Shown: positions 24,296-33,467 of the stretch, one piece after another
Numbering within the stretch: position 1 is the first letter of the stretch
Layout of the letters: every line of letters starts with the position of its first letter
Assembly: GCA_965214875.1 (NCBI GenBank)
Contig: OZ243980.1
Span: forward strand, 62,001-126,000
DNA length: 64,000 bases
From: CBDAUN01 sp965214875
GTDB lineage: Bacteria; Pseudomonadota; Gammaproteobacteria; Arenicellales; JAJDZL01
Direction of reading: 5' to 3'
Notes under the pieces: model-generated
Told to the model about the DNA's origin: nothing
Database searches by the model: none
Seen by the model: only the letters and a program-made list of their open reading frames with translations
Program-made: the position numbers and the translations under genes

Positions 24296-27118
24296 ATGAC
24301 CGACGGTAGCCAAGCACGCTGGCCATATCCGGGCTCGCGCTGGTGGAAATTCGACTTCCATACGCATACGCCCGCCTCTCGGGACACCATACATTGGCAA
24401 CGTGCCAGAGGTGTCAATAATCAACTGACGCCGGAAGGATGGCTGCTCAAGTACATGGAAGCCGGCATCGACTGCGTTGCGGTTACCGATCACAACACCG
24501 GAGAATGGATTGACAAACTAAAGGCCGCCTATGAAAGGCTGAGGCGGTCGGCAAACGCTGGATCACCGTCAAACGGATTCCGCGAGCTAACGCTGTTCCC
24601 TGGTGTGGAAATCTCTGTCAACGGAGGCTTTCAGCTGCTGGCAATTTTCGACCCCGCGAAATCAACACGCACAATAAGCGACCTTCTCGCGCAAATTCGC
24701 TACGAAGGTCAGCACGGCGGCAACGATGGAGTGACCGGCGCGAGCCCAATCGATGTAGTTGACGCAGTGCGAGAAGCAGGAGGCATTCCCATTCCCGCCC
24801 ATGCTGATCAGGAAAATGGGTTGCTACGCGCAAATCCAGGGACTCTTGAATGCGCTCTAGATCCGAATACGGTCCATCAAGTGATGGCTGCCAGCAAATT
24901 GCTGGCAGTCGAATGGTCAGACAAAACGCTCCAGTTTCCTGCCCATGTGGCAAAAGAGGGAAGTTTAATGACGAAAGTGTTGGGAAGCGACTGCCACAGC
25001 TTTCAAGGTAGTGATTTGCCTGGCTCACGCTATACCTGGATCAAAATGGCCGACCCTACACTGGAAGGATTGCGTCTGGCGCTGCTCGACGGTAGCGGCG
25101 TCTCTGTGCGACGGAGCGATGAAGCGGAGCTTGAAGCATTTCAAACCCCGGCTCACTTCATTACTGAAATTCAGATCGACTCCGCTCGATACATGGGCAA
25201 TGGAAAACCGCAACAGCTTAAGCTGACTCCCTATTGCAATGCGGTGATTGGCGGACGCGGTTCTGGAAAATCAACCATCATCCACGCCCTGCGCCTGGCT
25301 TACCGGCGGCATGAGGAATTGCAGCATCTAGGGGACAATTCGGAACCTAAACGGCAGTTTGAAAGATTCGCCAAGCTTATGAGCGGGCGCGAAGAGGAAG
25401 GCGCATTGCGTGAAAACACGAAAATTAGTGTTGCCGTCAGCAGAAACAACACTGCGTATCGGCTAAGGTGGCATCAGGACGGCAAAGACGCGGTGGTTGA
25501 AGAGCTGGCCGACAACGGCAAATGGCAGCCCTCTTCCAGCCAGGAGCTGACCGCGGAACGCTTTCCGATTCGCATATTTTCCCAGGGGCAGATCGTCGCG
25601 ATAGCAGGAGATAGCCGTCAAGCACTGCTAGATGTTGTTGATGAAGCTGCCCAGGTGCAAAACCTTCACCAGAGCTTTGAAGAAGCGAAGCGCGCATTTT
25701 TCTCGCAGAGAGCGCAATTGCGCGAGATGGATTGGCGACTTCAAGGCTATCCGGAGTTGAAACGCAAGCTGGATGAATCGGGCCAGAAGCTGCAAGCTTT
25801 CCAACAGTCTGATCATTCCGAAATCTTGAAGGCGCATCAGCAGGCATTGCGTCAGCGCGCAGAGGTTGATATTTCGCTCAAGCAACTGCGAATCACGCCT
25901 AGTCGAATTGAATCATTGGCATATGATCTACTGCTTGATGATTGGCCAGCAGATGTTTTTGATCCGGCAAAGGACATGCATGCGACCGCTTGGAGAAGTC
26001 AAGCAGATCAGATATTGGAGAACGCAAGCGGAGAGCTTGTCAAGGTCGCGCAAACCCTGAACAAGAAAATAGATGCTCTTGATAAAGATCCCCGACTCGA
26101 GGAATGGCGGCAAAGCGTGAATCAATCGCAGAATGATTATAGGAAATTGCAATCCAGTCTTGCTGAGCGCGGAGTAGCCAACCCCCAAGACTTCGGGAAG
26201 CTAGTCCATGATCATCAGCAACTGGAGAGTCAGCTGAAGCAATTGGACCGGCTAAGGCAAGACATGGCCGACTTGGCCAATCAGAACAAAGCACAGAGGA
26301 CAAAGGTCTTGCATGCCCGCAGGGCGATAACCGAAGCTCGCCGCAAATTCTTGCAAAAAACTTTGGCGGACAACAATTTTGTCCGTATGGAAGTGGTTGG
26401 CTACGGTTTCGAGGCCAGGAATATCGAACGAAGCGTGCGCGACCTATTGGACTGTCAAGACGATCGATTCGAAGCAGATATTTTGTATACGAACGAAAAA
26501 GGAGAGCCTGAAGGCGGTCTGGCATTCGAGCTGGCACAGTGTAAAGATGAAAGCAGAGAGGAAACTCTGAAGTCGGTGAAGCAAAAATTGATTGGGGTCG
26601 ATGAGAAATTCCATGGACGTTTTCGGAATTTTCTGGAAAGAGGCTTTGCAAAACCGGAATTTCGGGACCACATTGATTGCTGGTTCCCGGATGACGACCT
26701 GCGCATCCAGTACAGCCGAGATGCAGATGGCGAGAACTGGACAGCCATCACCCATGGCTCCCAAGGGCAGCGCTCTGCGGCTTTATTGGCTTTTTTGCTT
26801 GCATTTGGCGACGAACCGATAGTGCTTGACCAACCGGAAGACGATTTGGACAACCACTTGATCTATGATCTGATCGTGCGCCAGATCCGGGAAAACAAGT
26901 TGCGGCGGCAATTGATTATCGCAACTCACAATCCCAACATTGTTGTTAATGGCGATGCGGAGATGGTGCATGCCCTTGATTTTCGTCGAGGCCAATGTCA
27001 AGTCGCGGAATGCGGCGCTTTGCAGGAGGAGCCTGTGCGAGAAGAAGTGTGTCGAATCATGGAAGGCGGCCGAGAGGCTCTCTTTCGGCGATGGGCCCGA
27101 TTAGGCCGCGAGAGCTGA
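24296..27118 (+). CDS. TrlF-type PHP phosphoesterase-ATPase
   Basis: A 940-residue fusion. Residues 18-290 are a PHP metallophosphoesterase domain: FDFHTHT, AVTDHNTGEW, FPGVEISV, IPIPAHADQ and LGSDCHSF supply the His/Asp/Glu metal ligands in order. GGRGSGKSTIIHALRLAY near residue 318 is Walker A of an SMC-like ATPase. A long coiled coil (about residues 465-700) and LDQPEDDLDNHLIYDLI (Walker B, near 842) follow. This is the arrangement called TrlF in databases. The ATG at 24296 is preferred; a GTG at 24284 adds four residues. It is followed by the AlbA_2 gene after one base. Inferred role: nucleic-acid sensing ATPase of a defence pair. Confidence 0.85.
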   Translation: MTDGSQARWPYPGSRWWKFDFHTHTPASRDTIHWQRARGVNNQLTPEGWLLKYMEAGIDCVAVTDHNTGEWIDKLKAAYERLRRSANAGSPSNGFRELTLFPGVEISVNGGFQLLAIFDPAKSTRTISDLLAQIRYEGQHGGNDGVTGASPIDVVDAVREAGGIPIPAHADQENGLLRANPGTLECALDPNTVHQVMAASKLLAVEWSDKTLQFPAHVAKEGSLMTKVLGSDCHSFQGSDLPGSRYTWIKMADPTLEGLRLALLDGSGVSVRRSDEAELEAFQTPAHFITEIQIDSARYMGNGKPQQLKLTPYCNAVIGGRGSGKSTIIHALRLAYRRHEELQHLGDNSEPKRQFERFAKLMSGREEEGALRENTKISVAVSRNNTAYRLRWHQDGKDAVVEELADNGKWQPSSSQELTAERFPIRIFSQGQIVAIAGDSRQALLDVVDEAAQVQNLHQSFEEAKRAFFSQRAQLREMDWRLQGYPELKRKLDESGQKLQAFQQSDHSEILKAHQQALRQRAEVDISLKQLRITPSRIESLAYDLLLDDWPADVFDPAKDMHATAWRSQADQILENASGELVKVAQTLNKKIDALDKDPRLEEWRQSVNQSQNDYRKLQSSLAERGVANPQDFGKLVHDHQQLESQLKQLDRLRQDMADLANQNKAQRTKVLHARRAITEARRKFLQKTLADNNFVRMEVVGYGFEARNIERSVRDLLDCQDDRFEADILYTNEKGEPEGGLAFELAQCKDESREETLKSVKQKLIGVDEKFHGRFRNFLERGFAKPEFRDHIDCWFPDDDLRIQYSRDADGENWTAITHGSQGQRSAALLAFLLAFGDEPIVLDQPEDDLDNHLIYDLIVRQIRENKLRRQLIIATHNPNIVVNGDAEMVHALDFRRGQCQVAECGALQEEPVREEVCRIMEGGREALFRRWARLGRES

Positions 27119-27119
27119 C

Positions 27120-28370
27120 ATGTTGGCAACACGCAGCGAACTATTGGAAGGCATCAGGCTCGGGGAGGACGATTTCCTGGAATTCAAGGAGATCCGTTTT
27201 GCGGGCGGCAAGATCCGGGGCCCCAAGCAAGATGCTCTCGCCGATGAAATCGCCGCTTTCGCCAACTCACGCGGCGGCATCATTCTTTTGGGAATCCATG
27301 ACGAAACACGCGAAGTGCTTGGAATCCCCATCAATCGGCTAGATGCGGTGGATGCCCTGGTCAGGCAGGCGTGCGAAGATTCCCTGAAACCGCCCGTAGC
27401 TCCCATAATCCGGCGCATCAGCTTGCCGGACAGTGTCGGAATTGAGAGGCATGTAATGCGCGTAGAAGTTCTTCCAAGCCTTTCTGTGCACCAAAGTCCA
27501 GGGGGTTATTTCCATCGTGTCGGCTCATCAAAGCGCCCGACCCCTGCAGACCAGCTGGCGCGTTTACTCCAGCATCGCAGTCAATCAAGGCTTATCCGAT
27601 TTGACGAAACGCCTGTTCCCAACGCAACGCTTGACGATCTGGACGACGCACTTTGGCACCGCTTCGCCACACCGCTTACCACTGACTCGAATGGACAGTT
27701 TCTTTTCAAGCTTGGCATGGCCGCGCAGGACGAAAAAGGGATTTGGCGACCGACAGTCGCAGGAGTGCTAATGGCTTCCAAACAGCCTCAAAAGTTTCTC
27801 TCAAACGCGTTTGTTCAGGCTGTTGCCTATCGTGGAACCGACATTGCGGCAAATGCTGAAAAAGCATACCAGCGTGACGCATGCGACATCACCGGCCCAC
27901 TGGACCAACAGATCATCGGTGCTTGCGAATTCGTTCGCAAGAATATGCAGGTGGCGGCGAGAAAAAGCTCGGGCGGGCGTGAAGATGTGCCGCAATATTC
28001 CATGCTCGCCGTTTTCGAGGCAGTGACGAATTCTGTTGCCCATCGAGACTATTCCATGCTGGGCAGCAAGGTGAGGCTTCGATTGTTTGATGACCGGTTG
28101 GAGTTGTGCACGCCTGGGTCCTTGGTGAACACGATGAGGCCAGAAAGCTTGCCCTACAGGCAGGCATCCAGGAACGAAGCGGTCACAAGCCGGCTGGCGC
28201 ATTGTCCGATCGGTCAAGATGATTTGACCAGACATCGCACACACATGATGGACAGGCGAGGTGAAGGGGTGCCGCTAATACTCTCCGAAAGTGAGAAGCT
28301 GTCGGGAGTGCGGCCTGAATATCGCTTGATCGACGAATCGGAACTGCTGCTCACGATCTATTCAGCTTAA
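27120..28370 (+). CDS. AlbA_2 / HATPase-type ATP-binding protein
   Basis: A 416-residue protein. The N-terminus (FLEFKEIRFAGG, ADEIAAFANSRGGIILLGI) is the AlbA_2/Schlafen-like domain with the catalytic-type E-F-K and the A-F-A-N-S-x-G-G-x-I-x-x-G strand. The C-terminal half has FEAVTNSVAHRDYSMLGSKV and RLFDDRLELCTPGSL, the N-box and G1-like elements of a GHKL ATPase (HATPase_c_4). This architecture is common in ATP-binding proteins of mobile islands. It starts one base after the TrlF stop, so they are co-translated. The stop is 7 bases from an IS256-like end. Confidence 0.8.
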   Translation: MLATRSELLEGIRLGEDDFLEFKEIRFAGGKIRGPKQDALADEIAAFANSRGGIILLGIHDETREVLGIPINRLDAVDALVRQACEDSLKPPVAPIIRRISLPDSVGIERHVMRVEVLPSLSVHQSPGGYFHRVGSSKRPTPADQLARLLQHRSQSRLIRFDETPVPNATLDDLDDALWHRFATPLTTDSNGQFLFKLGMAAQDEKGIWRPTVAGVLMASKQPQKFLSNAFVQAVAYRGTDIAANAEKAYQRDACDITGPLDQQIIGACEFVRKNMQVAARKSSGGREDVPQYSMLAVFEAVTNSVAHRDYSMLGSKVRLRLFDDRLELCTPGSLVNTMRPESLPYRQASRNEAVTSRLAHCPIGQDDLTRHRTHMMDRRGEGVPLILSESEKLSGVRPEYRLIDESELLLTIYSA

Positions 28371-28376
28371 TGCTTT

Positions 28377-28899
28377 GCGAGATATTGTCAAAAGCAGCGC
28401 TTGGCGGGGGTTGAAAAAAAGCGGCGCAACTGGTTTGACAGTGGATTCGAAATAATCTGCAACCAGCCAGGGAAGCATGCCGCTCATGAGCAGGAACAGC
28501 GCTTTTCCGCTTGAAGTGCACGACAATTTCCGCGGTGCGAGATCCAGACCGGTGCAGGACCGGTCTCGGTGCGGATGCCCAAGACCCGCTCCTGCACCGG
28601 CGAGCCGGCCGCGCACTGGCAGAGCATCCGCACCGCCAACCCGATCGAGTCGACGTTTGCGACGGTCCGCCACCGCACCAGGCGCTTGAGGGGATGCCTG
28701 AGCCGCCGGCGGATGCTGTGCATGCTGTTCCGAGCTTGGACTGTGCGCCGAACGGTGCTGGCGGCCCTGAGCGGCTTCGGAAAGCTTGGTAAGGTGTTGG
28801 AAGATTTACAATTCAGATACGGAATCGAGATGAAGCACCTGAACGACCAGATGGCCGCTTGAATGCCGACCGCCAAGCACTGCTTTTGGCAATATCGCC
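28377..28899 (+). mobile_element. IS256-like element, internally deleted
   Basis: Inverted ends GCGAGATATTGTCAAAAGCA at 28377 and (inverted) GCGATATTGCCAAAAGCA near 28897 bound 520 bases. Inside, the plus frame at about 28595-28862 reads AAHWQSIRTANPIESTFATV, then RHRTRRLRGCLSRR, the C-terminal end of IS256-family transposases ('HWvhlRTTNPIESTFATVR.RT'). The catalytic region is missing. A 57-bp inverted copy of the left end is found at 59424-59480. Confidence 0.75.
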
Positions 28900-29215
28900 A
28901 TATAGTATCAAAGGCTGGTTTGCGCACAACCTTTCTTGGAGAAAGTTCTTCAAGGATCATTCGATCAGCGTCTATAGACAGAAATTGATGTTTGTTGCGG
29001 AGAAACGAAATCAATCATGATCAATTCATTGTTGCTAGAGGAAAACCTCAATGCCAAGCACTGTTCAGGTCATAATGTTCAACTGTTCCAAAGACGATTT
29101 CCACAAACTCTGACTGCAAAAAAGCTTGCTTGAAGACTTGCGATTCGTGCATGAGCTTCCGGCTACCGGTATAAAGTCAAGGCAAGTTTTCAATAACAAC
29201 CGGACAGGAGGGGCA

Positions 29216-29395
29216 ATGGCGGAAAAAAAGAGCGAAAGCTTTAAAGTTTCCATCACTTCAAAAGGGGTCATATCCGTTGATCCTGAGGAGCTATTTCGGT
29301 CTCCGAAGGTGAGGAAGTTCCTCGAGGACATGGCCCGCATGGAGAAAAGCTCGCAGGCGCAAAAAAAGCGGTCTGAGCCTTCGAGCCCGTACTGA
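29216..29395 (+). CDS. Small hypothetical protein
   Basis: A 59-residue highly charged protein starting at 29216 behind ACAGGAGGGGCA, a strong RBS; the longer frame from 29126 lacks one. Sequence features are an N-terminal beta-like part (SFKVSITSKGVISVD) and a basic helix (RKFLEDMARMEK). No cysteine or membrane segment. First gene of the region that leads to the ubiquitin-like operon; its relation to it is not shown by sequence. Confidence 0.55.
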   Translation: MAEKKSESFKVSITSKGVISVDPEELFRSPKVRKFLEDMARMEKSSQAQKKRSEPSSPY

Positions 29396-29555
29396 ACGGA
29401 CAATGCGGCAGCAAGCGGTGCTGCAGGGATTTGGAAACCTATTGGTCCCGTTGTTGTGCGGGCATGGTTTCCTTATTTGTTGCAACTCCACCAAGTAGCG
29501 CATCATCAGAGAATCGGGGCATCACGTTCTTTTTCGGTCCGCAATTGCCGGCCTT

Positions 29556-30104
29556 TTGTTTTTTGCGGTCGCGTATTTGGCGGTGAAGGTTGGTGAATGC
29601 CTGTTGCCTGACAACCCCGTCTTTCCTTTATTGCAGGAGTTCATGTCGGCAGAAGATTCGGTCACACTTGTATTCACCGTTTTATTGGCCGTAGTATCGC
29701 TGGTTCTGGTCAATCGGGCCTATGACGAAATCGGCGCCGCCAGAAAAGTCGCAGAGCAAAACGGCGACTTCATCGAGCTGTTGATTGACCAGGCGATTGT
29801 TCAGGGGCAATCCGTTGAACTGTCGCTGCATAGCGGGAAAAGTTACGTCGGCTGTGCGCTCAAAAGCCGGCTAGCGACCCAGAGCAATGTCGATATCGAG
29901 CTGGTTCCGGTAGCAAGCGGATACAGGAAGAGCGAAACTCGCGAGCTGAACATCACGACTCATTACTCCTCTATAATTTTGGAATCTGATATCAAGGATT
30001 TCATAGACTTCCGGGTCGTTGTTCCAATGTCCGAAATAGCATCTGCCCGACTATTTGATCGAGAAGTCTACGAGCGTTTCCAGCAAATCGCAAGCAGGCG
30101 ATAG
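29556..30104 (+). CDS. Membrane protein with SH3/LSm-like C-domain
   Basis: A 182-residue protein with two N-terminal hydrophobic segments (FFAVAYLAVKVG and LVFTVLLAVVSLVLVN). A cytoplasmic part follows, reading SVELSLHSGKSYVGCALKS and DIELVPVASGYRK, a strand-turn-strand pattern like a small SH3/LSm-type barrel. The TTG at 29556 is the only usual start; it shortens the first helix. The 3' end of the gene is 266 bases before the ubiquitin-like gene, same strand. I recognise no named family. It may anchor a signalling complex to the inner membrane. Confidence 0.6.
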   Translation: MFFAVAYLAVKVGECLLPDNPVFPLLQEFMSAEDSVTLVFTVLLAVVSLVLVNRAYDEIGAARKVAEQNGDFIELLIDQAIVQGQSVELSLHSGKSYVGCALKSRLATQSNVDIELVPVASGYRKSETRELNITTHYSSIILESDIKDFIDFRVVVPMSEIASARLFDREVYERFQQIASRR

Positions 30105-30370
30105 CGTATTGAAGGAATAGACGCAAGGATCAAATAGTGAACGATGACGATCTTGTCTCTTATACCGCCAACGCCCGGAAGTTCAGCCTGATTCCTCATC
30201 AGCCAAATTGATCAGATCGTTTTGCTTGTGCGTTTCCCTATCATCTTTTCGAAATGAATGATTGCCAAACCTGATCCGGATATCTTTATAGTCGAGCCAA
30301 GTACGCAAACATGAACGACTTCCCAAAACTAAGCGAGCGTCAGTGCTCAATCGCCAATCGAAACTAAAAT

Positions 30371-30652
30371 ATGCAGGTTGACGCAGTAGAGGTCAAATCA
30401 ATGGATAAAGCAGATATTGAAAGCGGAGTCGCAATGATACTGAACGGTACCGCAACATCCCTTCCGCGGGATGTCACCATGGATCAGCTGGTCCAGGTCG
30501 CCTTTCCCGATGTCGTGCGAACGGACTTGATCGAATGGGAGGTCGACTACGAATATGCTGGCAATCCCGGCGTATGTGAGCTGCATAAAGGAGATGTCCT
30601 GCATGTAGGGCGTGAAATGACGATCAATGTCACCTACACCGACAAATCATGA
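30371..30652 (+). CDS. Ubiquitin-like protein, single domain
   Basis: A 93-residue beta-grasp-type protein of the bacterial multiubiquitin group. AMILNGTATSLPRDVTMDQL fits the first beta-hairpin and helix, IEWEVDYEYAGNPGVCEL the middle strands, and LHKGDVLHVGREMTINVTYT the closing strand. It ends TYTDKS, without a C-terminal diglycine. The following E1-like gene overlaps by 26 bases. If it is conjugated, the C-terminus would need another chemistry or processing. An internal ATG at 30401 is an alternative start. The identification is by pattern and gene context, so the family call is moderate. Confidence 0.7.
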   Translation: MQVDAVEVKSMDKADIESGVAMILNGTATSLPRDVTMDQLVQVAFPDVVRTDLIEWEVDYEYAGNPGVCELHKGDVLHVGREMTINVTYTDKS

Positions 30653-31829
30653 AACGCAGCTGGCTCAGGTGCTGCAGGCCGGCTTCGACTGCCATGTGAA
30701 GGATGACACCCTAGCTGTAGGCAGCATCCCCTACAGACTCAGCGACGGCGGTATCGGCCAAGGCTTTATCGTCTGCCACCTGAACCGCGATGGCGAGAAC
30801 ATTTCAACGCCGCAAGATCATACTGTGACGTGGGCAGCGGCCGAAGTGCCTCATCTCCGTACTGGCCAGCCGATGGACGGATTGATCATCAATCGAGACT
30901 GCATAGCCTGGTCGAATGGGATAACGACAATTTGCACCATGTCGCGGCTCGGCCCGGATTCGTATCGCAGTTACGGTGCAAAACTTCTGCCGTACGTGCG
31001 CATGATTGCGCAGGAGGCGGTTGACCGGTGGCGAAACACCGCCAGCGCAGGCGTTGTCTACCTCGAAGATGTGAACAGCATGGCGGATCATGAGACGGGA
31101 CTTGACCGTGTAGGCGCAGGATATCTAAACGAGCTGCTTGCCAAAGAGATTGTGGCCGTAATCGGGGCTGGAGGCACCGGCGGGCACATTGTTGATCTTG
31201 TTTCAAAGTGCAGCGTTAAACAGATAGACATCTACGATCCAGACCATGTGAGTCAACATACCCAGATTCGCTGGCCAGGGGTGGTTGAACGATGCTTCAT
31301 GGACGGAAAAACCAACAAGGCGGAGTACCTGGCCACCTGCTACTCTAAGCGAACGAACCGCAATGTTCGCGGACATCCGTTTGCCATCGACGAAAGCAAC
31401 ATGACATACCTTAAACAAAAGACAATGGTGTTCGTCGCGGTCGACAATGGCGAGTCGCGAAGGAAAATCCTTACGAACCTTGCCGATATGGGCGTAAATT
31501 TCATCGATTGCGGCATTGACATGCAAACTGACGGAGATGCGCTTGCCGCCAGCGCCAGAATTGTCCGTTGTCAAGGCGAGCGATCTTCCGATAAGCGCAT
31601 GGAACTCGCCGAGCGCACCCCGGGGAAAGCCGGCACGGTCGAGGATGATCCGTACACTCGCAACATTCAGACAGGAGAGATGAACAGCCTTAATGCCGCG
31701 CTGGTAGTGATCGCGTGGAAGCAGGGCATCGGCTTCTATAAAGATGTGCATCGCTACCGCCGAAGCCGCATGCACATGACAACCAACATGTGGGCTCTTT
31801 ACGATCCCAAGGAAGTTGCAGTCTCATGA
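30627..31829 (+). CDS. ThiF/E1-like adenylyltransferase, N-terminal extension
   Basis: A 400-residue protein. Residues from about 175 form the E1 Rossmann domain: VIGAGGTGGHIVDLVSKC, IDIYDPDHVSQHTQIRW (ATP-binding Asp), VFVAVDNGESRRKI and NFIDCGIDMQ, whose Cys (about 292) could be the thioester cysteine. The first 150 residues (TVTWAAAEVPHLRTG, INRDCIAWSNG) belong to the N-terminal region seen before ThiF domains in bacterial systems (DUF6791, from memory), possibly an E2-like fold. Overlaps the ubiquitin-like gene and the DUF6527 gene. It would activate the Ubl C-terminus with ATP. Confidence 0.85.
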   Translation: MSPTPTNHETQLAQVLQAGFDCHVKDDTLAVGSIPYRLSDGGIGQGFIVCHLNRDGENISTPQDHTVTWAAAEVPHLRTGQPMDGLIINRDCIAWSNGITTICTMSRLGPDSYRSYGAKLLPYVRMIAQEAVDRWRNTASAGVVYLEDVNSMADHETGLDRVGAGYLNELLAKEIVAVIGAGGTGGHIVDLVSKCSVKQIDIYDPDHVSQHTQIRWPGVVERCFMDGKTNKAEYLATCYSKRTNRNVRGHPFAIDESNMTYLKQKTMVFVAVDNGESRRKILTNLADMGVNFIDCGIDMQTDGDALAASARIVRCQGERSSDKRMELAERTPGKAGTVEDDPYTRNIQTGEMNSLNAALVVIAWKQGIGFYKDVHRYRRSRMHMTTNMWALYDPKEVAVS

Positions 31830-32368
31830 AAATCAGACTCCAGATCACCGATGAGATCCCGAAAAAAATCGAAGAGGGCATACTCTATGTCAGCTTCAAG
31901 TATTGGACCACCGCGCATAAATGCGGCTGCGGCTGCGGGCAAAAGGTTGTTCTTCGTCTGAGCCCGAAACATTGGACGATCATGACCAACGGAGAGTCGG
32001 TGTCCATGTACCCATCCGTCGGAAACTGGCAGCTGCCGTGCATATCTCACTACTGGATCGAAGAAGGGCGAATTGTTCGCGCAAGACGCTGGTCCGATGC
32101 GCAGATAAAGCATAACCGCACTATGACGAGAGGGCGGCGCTCAGCCTTTCCGACGATGCCTCGCTTTCTTCCCTGCCCGCTTGCGCAGATAGAAAATGAT
32201 CACGAAACAGACCCGCATTTAGAAGCTCTGAGCGGAAGAGCCGAAACAACGGAAGGATATAGCGTGAAAACGCTTTTTTGCCGCGTGCAAGAAAGCGTCA
32301 AGAGCGCAATGCAAGACTTGCGGCAACGAGTTGCGGGCAACAGCGACGGAGTGTCGCGCAATTCGTGA
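31826..32368 (+). CDS. DUF6527 putative zinc protein
   Basis: A 180-residue protein starting at 31826 in an ATGA overlap with the E1-like gene. HKCGCGCGQKVVLRLSPKHW then NWQLPCISHYWI supply three Cys, one Cys and a His in the arrangement of DUF6527, a small metal-binding family found in bacterial ubiquitin-like operons. The C-terminal 80 residues are low-complexity and basic. A shorter DUF6527 is in the other operon (50839-51204), which supports its being a standard component. Its role is unknown; an E3-like or substrate-binding job is speculation. Confidence 0.8.
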   Translation: MKIRLQITDEIPKKIEEGILYVSFKYWTTAHKCGCGCGQKVVLRLSPKHWTIMTNGESVSMYPSVGNWQLPCISHYWIEEGRIVRARRWSDAQIKHNRTMTRGRRSAFPTMPRFLPCPLAQIENDHETDPHLEALSGRAETTEGYSVKTLFCRVQESVKSAMQDLRQRVAGNSDGVSRNS

Positions 32369-32422
32369 CCCTTTTGGCTCCAATTCTGTTCTTGTCGCGA
32401 TCACGGCGCGGTATCGGCCGCT

Positions 32423-33061
32423 TTGCGCGTCGAGTCCGGTTCTGCCCAAGGCGCGCCGCACCACTTCAGCCGTTCAATTGACAGGCTTCGGGCAACATTT
32501 AAACTCGCTCTCGCATGGATAGACCTCCCTTTCAATCAACCTCGCATCTTGAGTAAGAAGAATGTGGATATAGACCGCCGCGGGGAAACGGTGGCGATAA
32601 TTCCCTTCGCTCAAACGGATATGCCCGAACGGTTCATATTCGGCATTGATCAGGCGTTTGAAGAAAAACTGAGGAAGATCGCGGCCGACCTGACGGTACA
32701 GATTCTTGAACAAGTAGCGAACCGTTTCGATGAAGGCGCCCATCAGCAAATAAAAGACGCTGCGGTCAACCGGTTCATGGAAAGCATGGAGAGGCAGAAA
32801 GAAAGAGTCGAATTTGAATTGCGATCTGTGGCAAACCATTTGTCCAAGAAGGAATTGGCGGAGGTTGCGTACTTGCTGGTTGAGCTGACATCGCGGAAGC
32901 GGCGGTGCTCCAGCGAAATGGAAACTGTGGGAGGGCCGATTGACGTTGCGATACTGACACGGAATGAGGGCTTCGTTTGGGTCAGGAGAAAACGATATTT
33001 CGATATCGATTTGAACCGCTCCTATACGGAGCGCCTTAAACTAGCAATGAAAACAGCATGA
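32423..33061 (+). pseudogene. Ntn-hydrolase (proteasome-like) C-terminal part, 5' truncated
   Basis: The 3' two-thirds of this frame reads ETVAIIPFAQTDMPERFIFG, then YLLVELTSRKRR, TVGGPIDVAILTRNEGFVWV. From memory this is the C-terminal half of a proteasome-superfamily (Ntn hydrolase) protein found in bacteria, where 'ETVGGPIDVAvItkgdGF.W..RK.YF' is conserved. The N-terminal catalytic half (starting Thr and first sheet) is missing: the upstream 50-60 codons read MRVESGSAQGAPHH, unlike that fold. So either the gene is truncated or I misjudge the start. It lies 55 bases after DUF6527. Confidence 0.5.
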
Positions 33062-33068
33062 GAAAAAG

Positions 33069-33257
33069 ATGGCCGATAAGCAAATCAAAGACAAGCAGAG
33101 TGTCAAGCCGAAGGCTCCGCAAGTGCCGTTCGAGTTTCTGGAAATGCGACAGGACAAAACAGACGATGTGGTCGAAGCTTTCTCTCGAGGATTTGAGCAG
33201 GACCTTAGAAGAATTCTCGGAGACAAGTACCACGAACCGCCTGAACGCAGCAAATAG
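33069..33257 (+). CDS. Small hypothetical protein
   Basis: A 62-residue charged protein directly after the proteasome-like frame (7-base gap). It starts with ATG at 33069, where AAAAAG may act as a weak RBS. No motif recognised. The C-terminus (FSRGFEQDLRRILGDKY) is helical. It is the last gene of the ubiquitin-like operon; the following gene is convergent. Confidence 0.45.
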   Translation: MADKQIKDKQSVKPKAPQVPFEFLEMRQDKTDDVVEAFSRGFEQDLRRILGDKYHEPPERSK

Positions 33258-33467
33258 CGCACATTATTCACCTTGTTCCAAGGCTGGGCGCAGGCCGGAC
33301 GTTTTCGGATGTGCCGACTCCGAATGCTTCCGGAAATGTGTAAACCGCAATTTTTTTGCGACCAAGCAAATCTAAGCACCTTCGCATCAAGACGAACTTC
33401 TTATTGATCCCGGCGGCGGTTGCGACCTCAGATTGATACAAGAGAGCAATGAACACGCCCACCCGAC

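Noticed and set aside
29065..29403. 112-codon minus-strand frame
   Set aside because: Antisense to the small gene at 29216, which has a strong RBS; no motif.
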